Positions 51,250-62,826 of a stretch of DNA of 64,000 nt are shown here, piece by piece (the first letter of the stretch is position 1; every line of letters begins with the position of its first letter). This stretch comes from Circinella umbellata. Lineage: Eukaryota > Mucoromycota > Mucoromycetes > Mucorales > Lichtheimiaceae. A model generated the notes under the pieces. The model ran no database searches. It was not told the origin of the DNA and saw nothing but the letters and a program-made list of their open reading frames with translations. The position numbers and the translations under genes were made by a program. The DNA lies in NCBI GenBank assembly GCA_025093555.1, contig JAIWNF010000014.1, forward strand, positions 744,001 through 808,000, given 5' to 3'.

Positions 51250-51699
51250 TATAAATAGACTGCCTAATTAGATTTACAACGATTGAATGAAATATTAATT
51301 GATGAATGACTAGGGGGAGTGTAGCTCGTGGTGTGTTTGGGGGCGGCGTTTGCATTTTGCTGTGATGCGTCTTTACTTGGCATGTTAGACTGGTAGAAAA
51401 AAAAAGAGCAAGTGAAAAAAAGAGCAAGTGAAAAAAAAAAAAGACTAATAGCGTTTTGTTTGTGCCTAGTTACGATAGCATGTAACCTCTCTCTTTAATA
51501 TTCTTGACACACTATACATGTTAAATTAAGATTTAAAAAAGTTAATATAATAATCGTTATTAATTAAAAGCCATAGAACACAAATAGTCAATATATTTTC
51601 ATGAAAAATTTTAATTAATCTCCATTCAGTGAAAAAAACCATACAATCATAAATACTCACAGAAAATAATGGGTTTTCACTTTATTTTTAGCCGTGGTG

Positions 51700-52625
51700 T
51701 AAAGTACTATACGTACCTAATACGCAATTACAGCCTATGGATGTAGTTATTATTAGTACAGAATTACTATATTTTTCTACTAGAGCCTAGTCCAAATAAT
51801 GGTAAGAATTGTTTATCTACAGCAGTTAACGTTGTTTGATGCATGCATTGTTATTTTTTGATACTCTTCCTGGTATTTTTGGTTATCCTCACTATCCTCA
51901 CTATATTTTTTGTAATTACTCTTCTCATACTACACTGCTTACTCGCATGGAAACGACCACATGCTTACAACCAGGTACTGATTAATCTAGTCTTTCACAA
52001 CAATAAAAATGAATTTCGGATCATATTATGTTGAGTGTTATACAATAAAATAAAATACTGCACTTGAGTGTATTCGAGTTAATTATTATTTTCTGCTCTG
52101 ACACGGCGTTTAGCCATCTATTGCCTACATTGAGTGATGGGGCCGGGATTTCAGTGTATAAAAAAACGAGGGTACTATATATGGATCGTATTAAGAAAGA
52201 GAGCAAGTACCATCATTATGAAAACATCATCGACCGTGAGTAAATCTAATTTTTCTTACCACCGCATGGTAGTCAGTAATACGTATGAAATAAAAGTCTC
52301 AAGTCACGGGATTATATCAATCATAGAAAAGAAGAAAATAAGAATATAGCTTAAATCTGCATACATTGAAAAAAACATGTTTTTTGCTCATAGTAAGATC
52401 ACATGAAAAAAAAAACAAATTCGAGAATGTCTCTTATAATACGAGCAAAAGAATAAACATGTTTTTTTATGCACCATCGTCCACATGTGAAACATTTTTT
52501 ATTTATTTTACGCGTATGGTAATTTATCAAAAAAATAATAAAAAAAAGTCAAATATCATTAAGAAAATCAATTTCAATCATCTTTTCATTTTACCCAATA
52601 CCCAGCAGTTAACATTGTCTAAAAA
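51700..52625. other. 5' flank of kinase C
   Basis: Promoter region of kinase C with no supportable gene. Small ORFs at 51843-52034, 52134-52349 and 52366-52629 are AT-driven; the last runs into the kinase C start in another frame. Confidence 0.55.
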
Positions 52626-55600
52626 ATGACCACTTCTTCAGTTGATGAATCGATCACCACTATGACATCTATTCCAGATTGGAATATTGGAAATAGTATA
52701 CCAGCTTCATCCCCAAATGCCCTCCAACTTCATATCCCTGGTTATCATTTTACAAATAGCTCAATATCATCTACTTTATCACCCAATGAGTTGGTCCACA
52801 TTATTAGTGGTTACAAGTAAGTATATATAATGTAGTTTCTTACTATTATATTTTTATATCAAGATTATTATTACTATTATTTAGTATTAATAACATTTGT
52901 TGTTCTAATACATTTACATCTATACACAAGGATATCTACCAAGAAGAGAGTCCTTGCAAAAGTAGCAAAAAAGAGTTCATCGAACCTCGAAAGGGAATTC
53001 TACCTTATAAAAAGACTTTATGAACTTCCAGAAGGCCCATCATATATAGGTATGTATAATTTATAGTTGCTATGGGCGTATATATAAAGTATATTTTTTG
53101 ATTGTAGAAACTAATGATATAAATTCCTTTCTATTTATGAATGATAAATAGTTCAACCTTTTCAATATGTCAATCTCCCTTCGGGACTTGGTGTCGCCAT
53201 TTATGCAGATGAAGGTCATAGCAACAATAATAACTCAGAAATCTCTTCTCCTGAAGTGTTTGGTGGAGCAAGCCCTCGCTCTTCTTTTGCTGACTTTGCA
53301 AGTACTAGCACTTCTACTGTTCGACCAATTCAACACGATAATAGTGAACAACAATCGCCTTCTAGTGATAATGTTTTACTTGATAATAATAATAATGATA
53401 GCAACATGGCCTCATATACTATGTCGACAGGTATTACAGCGCCAACCTATGACCTTGTCACGTTTTTACGATTCGCCGTCAAAGCAACTGCTTGTCTTCA
53501 ATTTATTCATCGCCAAAATGTTCTGCACGAACAAATCCGTATTGATTCATTCCAATGGTGTGGTGGTCAAGATAATATTGATCCAATAGTCAAATTATGG
53601 AATCTCAATACAGGATTCAACAAGTCTTTAAATGCTTATTTTTCTACATCGACAGACGAATGGCGTAAAGTATCACAAAAAAAGATATTATCACAAATGT
53701 TGAAAGACGCGTTAGTTTATATTAGTCCTGAAAAGACGGGGCGCACAGCTTATATACCCGATCATCGTTCAGACATTTACTCTCTTGGTATTGTGTTTTT
53801 TATCATGGTAACATCACGAAATCCTTTTGATCGTAATAGTCCATTGGAAATACTTCATGCTATTTTGGGTCGTAAGATCCCTTCGGTTCATGATTTTCGA
53901 TTGGATTGCCCGGTGCTTCTGTCTCAGATTATTGAGAAAATGACCAGCAAGGTAAAATTTGCTCAGAAATAAAAGGAAAGGGATAAATTATTCTTTTATA
54001 ATAAAATAATAATTGCTTATGGGACTCTTTTATATATTTATTAGGCTCCAGATGATCGATATAGTTCCATGTATGGAGTTCGAGCCGATTTACAGGAACT
54101 ATTAACGCAACTTTTGAACTCGGATGGATCCAGCATTGGGGTAAATATAAACATAGATAGGAATCTTTTTATCTGTTCTTCATCAGCCGATAACTTATTT
54201 CGATATGTATTTACAATATAATAGGATGGTATTACTCCATTTCCACTTGGTCGGTATGATATGATGTCTATTTTTACTCTTCCCAAAACAGTTTATGGAC
54301 GGCAAGGTACCATTTCAAAAATGAAAGAAGCCATTGAACAATATGCCACAATGTACATAAGGCATAGTTCCACTCATTCAGTCAGACCAACAACATCTTT
54401 AAAATCACAAAAGAGTTCTGATACTGGTAGTACCAGCGAATTTAGCATGAACACCACAGGCAAATCTTCTTCTACATTAGACAATACTAGTCAAAACAAT
54501 AACAGCAACACCCTCTATGGTTTTTCAACGTTATCAAGTATACGCGATAGTGAAGCTGCTTCTTCCGCAATGTCTTTCACCAGCGGGGAAAGTAGTACTA
54601 GCTCAAAACGTTTGAGCAAAATCATGACCGTTGTTGTGAGTTTACATGGACCGGGTGGAATAGGTAATTAAAATAGTTTTTGCATTTATAGTAGTTAAAG
54701 TGACAATCACTAAACTCCGTTCCTCTACTAATAGGAAAATCAACGTTAATGAACGCCGTACATACTACTGCCAGAGAGAAAGGGTAAATACAGTTATTAA
54801 AAACGAAAGCATTATAAGTTTATTGCTGCGACAACGGCTTTTATTTATCACAACGGTAACAATTATAATATTAACTGATAATATGCTTTAGTTATATAGC
54901 AAGTGTGAAATTTGATGGAGCACATAAAATCCCGTACAGTGGACTACTTCAAGTATTAACACAGCTTCTTCAACAGATCCTCTCTGAACCTAACGATGTT
55001 ATAAAGCGTTTTAATGAACATCTCAAGAAGTATCTTGGATCTCAATTTTGCAATATCAGACTACTCGTGGACTACGTACCTGAATTAATTCCTTTGTTAT
55101 TGGATTCCTCTACTACTGTGGGATCTAGGGCAGGAAATCGTACTGCTGTCGACGGACATATTCACATGAAAAATGAGGAAACGCGCAAAAAGTTCCAATC
55201 TATGTTAGTTGGCATATTTCGCTCTATTACATATTGGCAAATGACTACTTTGGTAAGCTTTCCGTATGTAATGCATATGAAGTATCAACTAATTTTAGTA
55301 ATAGTGATAATAGTAATTGAGCTGGTTTTTTTTATCTTTCATAGTTTCTGGACGATCTTCATCAATCTGGTAAGAAGTTGACATTTTTCTATTCTTTCAT
55401 TTTTCCTCAGACTAACAGCTTAAATAAATAAATAAATTGAACATCCATTGTCACTATAGACGAAAACTCATTGGAACTTTTGGGATTGCTTATCAAGTCA
55501 CCCAAAATCAAACTATTAACATTCATCGCATACCGTGAGCATGAAGCCGACCCAAAGTTTGTAAAATTACTCAAAGAAGGCAACGGATTCAATATTCGAT

Positions 55601-58600
55601 CCATTGAAGCTGAGCCTTTCGACATGGATTCTATTCTTGATTTTTTATCTGATACCTTACATCGTCCCAGAGACACAAATCACGATACCTTGTTTTCCCT
55701 TGCTCAAATACTGATGGAAAAAACAGATGGGTCCCCCTTTTATGTGACTCATCTCTTACAAAGCTTGGAACGCAAGAAGCAAATTTTCTTTAACTGGGAG
55801 ACAAATCAATGGGATTTTGATCTTGAAAAGATTCAGGAGCAGGCACAATTTTTTATGCCGACAACAGGAAAAGGAGAAAGTGAGAAGCTTGATGTACGTT
55901 TTATGGTGAATCGTTTGCGTGAAGTTTCAAAAAATTGTCAAGAGGTATTAAAATGGGCTTCATTTCTTGGTAATACTTTTTCTTGGAATATTTTGAAACA
56001 TGTCATGCTTTCTTCAGATGGTGACGAAATGATTATGGATGGTGATTCATCAGGTATACATACATATAGATCCCACAAAAATAAAATAAAATATACATAG
56101 ATACTAATGGAAAAAATAATAATGATGCTATAGTAGGTACTCATCGCAACAAGAGTTCTGATAACCATGATGATATAACAAGCGGTTTAATAACGGCATT
56201 ACGTGAAGGATATTTTGTGCAAATTGGAGCGGATGAATTTAAATGGACTCACGATCGAATAATTCAAGCAGCTAAAGAGTTGGCAAGTACTCAAGTGCAT
56301 ACTAACGTTCACCTTGTTCTAGGTCGATATATGATGAAAGGTATTCTATTTTCAAACTTACACATATGTCCAGACTATTTATTCTGTAGCTCGCAATGTT
56401 AATTTTTTTTTTCTGTCTATTTATAATTTGAAGACCCGAATGCGAACATTTTTTTGATTGCTAGCCACCTAATGCAATGTATTGATGCCATCAGGAAATC
56501 AAGTGATAGACAAGCTTTCCGAAACGTACTAATGGAAGCAGGAAATCGAAATCAAGCATCAGGGATACATGACATCGCATTCGCAAATTATAACGCTGCA
56601 ATAGAGCTTGGGGACCCTAGCACCTCATGGGATGATGTCAACTATACTGTAACATTAAACTTATACACAAATGCAGCTGCGCTTAGTTGGGTTGTCGGTC
56701 AACCCCGCTCAGTAACTGAATTACTACTCAAGACAGTGTTTCAAAACTCTCATGGCCCAAATGATCGTCTTAATGCATATCGAGTCCAATCAAAATACTT
56801 TTTGAGTTGTCAAGAACCAGAAAAGGGACATCAAGCACTCCTTAAATGTCTTGGTGAATTGGTCGCTGAAGGAGAAAGTTCTCATTTACTAAAATCAATA
56901 GTGACCGGACAGTTACAACATGATATGGATCAAAAATTGAAACAAGAGATCGAGAGTATTGGAAAAGACTATATTATCAATATGGAACCGTGCAATGATT
57001 CTATTATTATTGGTATAATGACGATTTTTGAAGAATTGTAAGTCTTTTTATTTTTTGTCAACTTGTACTACTCCATACCTATCTGTACATAGTTATACTC
57101 ATATGAGGTCGATTTTTTTTGTGGTTAGGTGTACTTTGGCATATTGGTCAGGAAAGAGTGATGAAATGTGTTATTATGGAATGAAAATTCTTAAAATGAC
57201 ATTGGAACATGGCATATGTCCAGCATCTGCAAGTGGTTTGAATTTTTCTGCTCTTCGATATATACTCGTTTACAAGGACTATGACTTCGCCGAAGTAAAT
57301 ATATAAAACAACCAGACAAATTAGTACACTTATAAGAAAGAATATAGCATGTACTAATTGGTCATTATTTTTATATTTTATTATTGTTTTTAATATTAGT
57401 ATCTAGGGTCCATAGCCCTTAATTTACTTGACAAGACAGGAGGCAATTATGCAAGGGGTCGAGTATATTTTCAATATGCAGTATTGGTGCTACGTTGGCG
57501 ACATCATCTACGTGATACGCTTGAATATTTTGAAGCTGGTGCAAATCTATCCTTGTCTGCAGGTGATCGCATTTACACTACATTCCATCGGGCTTATCGT
57601 TTGCTGATTCTTTTTGGGTTGAGTGAAAACATATCCGATGTCTTATACGAAGCCGAGAATGCCTATGAAGACATCAATACTTGGGCTTCTTCTGGAGAAA
57701 GTCACTTGCTAATTATGTCCATTATCCGCGGATCCAAAGCATTACAAGGACGGACCTATATCGACACCCCCCGAATATTTGATGGGGACGATGGATTCAA
57801 TGATGCTCATTTTGTGAAGGAAAGTTGGCGGGAAACATCCAATGTCAACTTAGCTTTGGGATGGTATTGTACATTAAAGCTTATTACGCAGGTATTATAT
57901 GAACATTATGATGCTGCTATTGAAACAGGATACAGTATATTGGATACCATAATTCACCATGACTGCCAACATTATTCTCGATTAATGCTCTGTTATTTTT
58001 CACTTGCTCTTGTGGCCAAGTTACGAACCAAGGATTTGGATTCTGACTTACGAATGAAATACCTCGATCAATTGCAACAAAATCAAAACCTATTGTTGAA
58101 ATTCACTGCATATTCGGGAATAAATAATACAACATTTAGCTCACTTATCGAGGCTGAAATGGCGACGCTGGATGAATCGACAGATATTTTGAAGACTTGT
58201 CGATTGTATGAAAATGCAATTAGTCAGGCTCGTACAGGAGGATGGTTTTTTCACTTGTGTGTTGCTCAAGAATGTACAGCAGCATTCTATCTTCGTGCTG
58301 GAATGGAGCATGTTGCTTATGCATGTATCAGAAAAGTAAGATGTTGTGTGAGGATATCGATTATCGTCAGACTTATTATTATTACTATTATGCTAAGTTG
58401 ATTTTTTATCGGTATATTTTTAGGCTGTGGATATTTATGCAACTCACGGTTCATATGGCAAAGTACTGCAACTTCGTACCAAATGTGATCGTATTCTCAA
58501 TGATTTAAATGATTCAAGGCCACAAAATAATGTCGGTGTACAAACTGACCCTTTCCCATTCCTTGTCAATCATGCAGGTTGGAGCACACCGTCCATTGGT

Positions 58601-61600
58601 AATCCTATGCATGATGTAACCGAGGATATCGAGTCTCATAACGGTAATGCTGATGATGATGAGTGCACAATGACTGAGATGACACGTCAACTTACCATCG
58701 AACAAATGATCAGCAAACTTGATATTGTAAGTAACTGTTAAAAAAAACTATATACGTATCACCAACTCAGTTCTTTTAGATCCCTTCAGACTGGGGCTAC
58801 ATTAATAATAATAATAATCATTATTATCATATTTTTAGTTGGATTTGGCGTCTATTTTCAAAAGTTCTCAAGTCATGTCCTCCTCAGAAACTGAATTACA
58901 AAATTTGGTGACAGCATTTTTGACTATTATTTTTGAAAGTGCTTGTGCTGAGTCGGGTAGTATTATTATCAAAGATGAAAAGGATAAATTTGGTGTTTGG
59001 GCGTACGGAAATCAACGAGATGAAATCGAGACATTCGACCCCCCATTACCCCTCTCGGAGAAAAATAGCACTGCTACATTTGTACCGATTCGAATTGTTA
59101 ATCATACGATCAATACAGGAGAAACCATGTTTATACATAATGTAGAAGAAGATACGCATTTTGCAATTGGACCATGGTTCAAGAAAATAAATCGGTCGGT
59201 TATTTGTATACCTATCAAACACAAGGATAAACTGGTTGGATGCTTAGTTATTGAAGGTACCGTTGGTATTTTCACACAACGACAAATAACTGCATTGAAT
59301 TTACTTTGTCAACAAATGGGGATTTCTATTACAAATGCATTTCTGTTCAAGTCAGTTCAGCGAGTTACCCAAGCATATACAAGGTTTTTTTTCATGATGC
59401 AAACAATGATTGAGTTATTATATCATTTTACATGTTAACCGGATATTTAATTATGTATAATTTAGATTAATCGAAAAACAAAAGCAAGCTTTAGAAGAAG
59501 CTCGAATTAGTAAAGAAGAAGCCGTTAGAGCAACCAAATTGCGTGAAATTTTTCTAGCTAACATGAGTCATGAGATACGGACGCCATTTGCTGGGTTTTA
59601 TGGAATGATCTCATTACTTTCTGAAACAGAGTAACTATTATACCTGGTTTGTTATTGTTCTGCTATAGAAGTACTATATTCACTTTATTAATTTACTGTA
59701 CTATAATTAATTTGTTAGATTGGATGTCGAGCAACGTGATCTCGTCAACACGGCTAAAGAATCCTGTGAAGTTCTATTACAAATCATTGATGATTTGCTA
59801 AACTTTTCCAAGGTAGAGTATAATTTATACATGGATCTTATACAATATTATAATTCCACTTAAAAAGAAATGATGTTCTAATGTTATAATTTTTTAAATA
59901 GCTTGAAGCGGGCAAAGTAGCTTTGGACGTTACACCAATTATTATTGAAGAGCTTATTGCAGACGTTATCGAAATTTTGATAGCGATGGCTTTACAAAAG
60001 CAATTGGTTGTCTCCTATTCTGTCGCTCCTGATGTTCCAACTGTTGTAATGGCTGATGCAAATCGTCTTCGACAGTAAGTATAGATGATGTATATATCGT
60101 TATTATTACTTTATTATATGTGTTGCTCAAAAATAGTAAACGTATCCATCTTATCTTTTTTAGAATTCTTATGAATTTGATTGGAAATGCAATCAAGGTT
60201 TACTATCAATCTAATAATTTGTACAAGGTACCCTTGAATCACAATAATAATAAATTAACTTTGGTTTTATTTTTTCGTAATTTTATTATTACTACGTAGT
60301 TTACACATACAGGTGCAATTAAAATACAATGTTCAGTCAAAAGCACTGAGAATCCGCTTGCAGACGGTAATATCAAACTTTCTTTTGAAGTAATTGATAC
60401 GGGTATTGGAATTAGTGATAATCAAATTAAGGGCTTATTTGCCCCATTTTCTCAAGTTGATGGTAGCACCACGTGAGTATACACTTTTTTTATAAATTAT
60501 GTACTAGTGAAAAAAAAAAGAAGAAAAAGAGTAATTTACTAATCAGCCAACAACAATATTGGGGTCCTAATTAGGAGAAAATATGGTGGCACAGGTCTTG
60601 GACTTTCTATTTGCCGTCAATTAGTTAAACTCATGTCAGGCCACATTGATGTTACAAGCAAACCAGGACAAGGTTCAACATTTTTCTTTACAATCGACGT
60701 TTCTTCGGACCCAGTCAAATCAGCAGCACGTGATGAGCTTACTACTACAATTGTTAATGAACTCAAAATAACGAACATCCGTGTCTTGATTGTTGGCAAA
60801 TATCCAAGTATGATTCAGATGGTTGATCACTTGCTATCAGGTATTCAAACTGACACTGCTGATTCTATTGACGCATTACGTGAACGAGCACATGAAGGCA
60901 AAAAATATATTGCTGTCATACTTTGTTTATACTTGACAAGTGATCCACAATTTTTTGAATGGTCAGCACACTTGGAAAAAATAATGGAGAAAACACATTG
61001 TTTAATTGTGATGCATTATCCAAGTAGCTCTCTTAATGCTGCTACACGTCTACATCAACAGCAACAACAACAAGGAAATGTTACAATGAAACCTGACATT
61101 AAAGGTACTACTAGTCCAGACTTGCCGATACCCAAGGATCCACTTGGACGGCAAGCTGTGTTACGAATTACATATCCTGTTCGTCGTCATACACTGTTAC
61201 AAATATTGTTGGATACCATACATGATGCTAAAGATAATAGTCCATGTCAACAAAAGCAGCGCTCTGTTACAACGCTTTCAAAAGTAACAGCAGAAACGCC
61301 ATCACCACGTCGTCATTTGCAGCGCTATCAAAGCACTCATAATCTCCCAAACCTCTTACTCACTCCTGAAGAACAAGAGATTTTTAGTGCAATGCATATT
61401 CTTATTGCTGAAGGTGCGTTTTTATTATGGCAATCATTCTTTTATTAGATGACGTATATTTATATGTATATAATAATAATAATAATAATAATAATGATCT
61501 GTAGATAATCCCGTTGCACAAAAGTTATTATTTAGACAATTGACACGGTTTGGATTTCAAGTTGATTGCGCGAATAATGGATTGGAAGCGGTCGAGGCAT

Positions 61601-61948
61601 TTATTAGTCATCCTACAGGATATTACAAGATTGGATTCTTTGATCATCATATGCCAAAGGTAAAAGGAAAGAGAGATAGCTCTTTTGATCATCAATGATT
61701 CAATATTAAGTCTTACTTTTTATTTTTGGTTTTTGCAGTGTAATGGATTGGAAGCTACGAGGAAATTAAGAGAACTTGAAGTGCATCAACAGTATAATAT
61801 TCGACTCCCAATTTTTGCACTTACAGCAGATGTACAATCATCAGCACGAGATGCTTGTTTGAATGCTGGAATGGATGGATATTTGACTAAACCATTAAAT
61901 CAAAAAGTACTTATCGACACCTTACGTTGTTATTGCAAATCTAGCTAA
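52626..61948 (+). CDS. Hybrid histidine kinase C (group X, Mak2/Mak3/Chk1 type)
   Basis: All 23 exons could be joined in frame: 52626-52816, 52931-53049, 53152-53951, 54045-54140, 54225-54663, 54735-54783, 54892-55252, 55345-55369, 55460-56053, 56137-56340, 56434-57037, 57129-57294, 57400-58335, 58424-58726, 58839-59383, 59466-59630, 59719-59812, 59902-60074, 60164-60197, 60300-60472, 60575-61413, 61505-61659, 61739-61948; 7275 nt, 2424 aa. Domains by residue: kinase-like 60-400 (HEQIR and KLWNLN at the catalytic and metal-binding loops, [10 protein letters not shown]), P-loop ATPase 430-900 (HGPGGIGKSTL; FLDDLHQ), TPR-like helices 900-1600, GAF about 1640-1790, HisKA about 1830-1930 (NMSHEIRTP, phospho-acceptor His), HATPase_c about 1950-2080 ([22 protein letters not shown]), degenerate receiver about 2100-2250, canonical receiver about 2305-2424 (FFDHHMPK with phospho-acceptor Asp, GMDGYLTKP). 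It is inverted relative to A and B and more diverged from both. Confidence 0.92.
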
Positions 61949-62826
61949 TTTTTTTTCTCTTGAATATCACATATTTTTTCATTGAATAAAATATTTCTCC
62001 TTGGAATACTAAGCATTATCATTTCCTTGGACACCTTTTTTTTACGTACGCATTCAACGGATTTAATAATTATCTCTGTAAAAAACTGTAAAAATACTAC
62101 TGTAATATATGTCACAAACATAACGTAGTAGATTGTATTTCGGTAATACGTATCAACAAAAATACATGCTGTCTATTTTTTGACGTCAATTTGTTGTAAC
62201 TCATAAGGATGAACGTAATACAATAACTAATAATGTATATTTATACATAGTTAAGTGTAATCAAGTAGGCTATATTAATGGATGGGCAAACTCATAAAGT
62301 TTCGTTTTTATTTATTCCAGCAGGGCGCATTAAATTGTTCATGTCAATCAAATGATGCTTTTCTCAAGTAATTTGAAAGAGCGTCTTGTTTTTACCCAAT
62401 TCATATGTACAGTAATAAGGAAAAATAAAACGCAGAAGTGGGAGTTTTGAAAGAAAAAACTCATAGACCTGTGTTTCCACTAAAAGCACGAGTTTTCTTG
62501 GAGTTCTTTGAAGTGTATGATTATTCTTCTTGTCTCGAATAATATAATGAGCTACAGAGCTTATATATAATATTCAAACAACAACGGATAGTAAATTTCT
62601 ATAGGTCAATAAATTTCATACTAGAGGAGAGAATAATGCTTCTATATTATAGATAATCTCAATTTTATAATTTAAGCAATTCATTTGATATATTTCCACA
62701 AAGGTGGGATAAGATCAAAGTCGTGTATTTTAGCACCCAAGATCATTTGAAAGTACGCACGAAAAAATAAATAAATTTCTGTCAGTCAAAACCTTTATCT
62801 CTCTGCTCTTCTTTTTACCAAAGATC
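61949..62826. other. Spacer between kinase C and the last gene
   Basis: It holds the 3' end of kinase C and the promoter of the next plus-strand gene; a pyrimidine-rich stretch lies just before the ATG at 62827. No gene or repeat is supported. Confidence 0.6.

Larger units (their letters stand above)
50179..51699. mobile_element. 1.5-kb DNA element with imperfect terminal inverted repeats
   Basis: The left end (50179 onward) and right end (51699 inward) start with CACCACGG and share AATAAAGTG and ATTATTTTCTGTG at the same spacing, about 42 bases with around five mismatches. No clear target duplication is visible, so the superfamily is open. The interior carries minus-strand coding fragments, a 10-bp-periodic subterminal array near the left end, and a small tandem repeat near 51396-51440. 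It is probably a decayed or non-autonomous DNA transposon lying between kinases B and C. Confidence 0.65.

Noticed and set aside
61468..61495. (AAT)n microsatellite in kinase C
   Set aside because: It lies inside an intron; simple AT-rich microsatellite without further signal.
22663..61948. Many 60-100-codon ORFs antisense to or out of frame with the kinases
   Set aside because: They are shadows of the long coding exons and share no independent start, splice or domain evidence.
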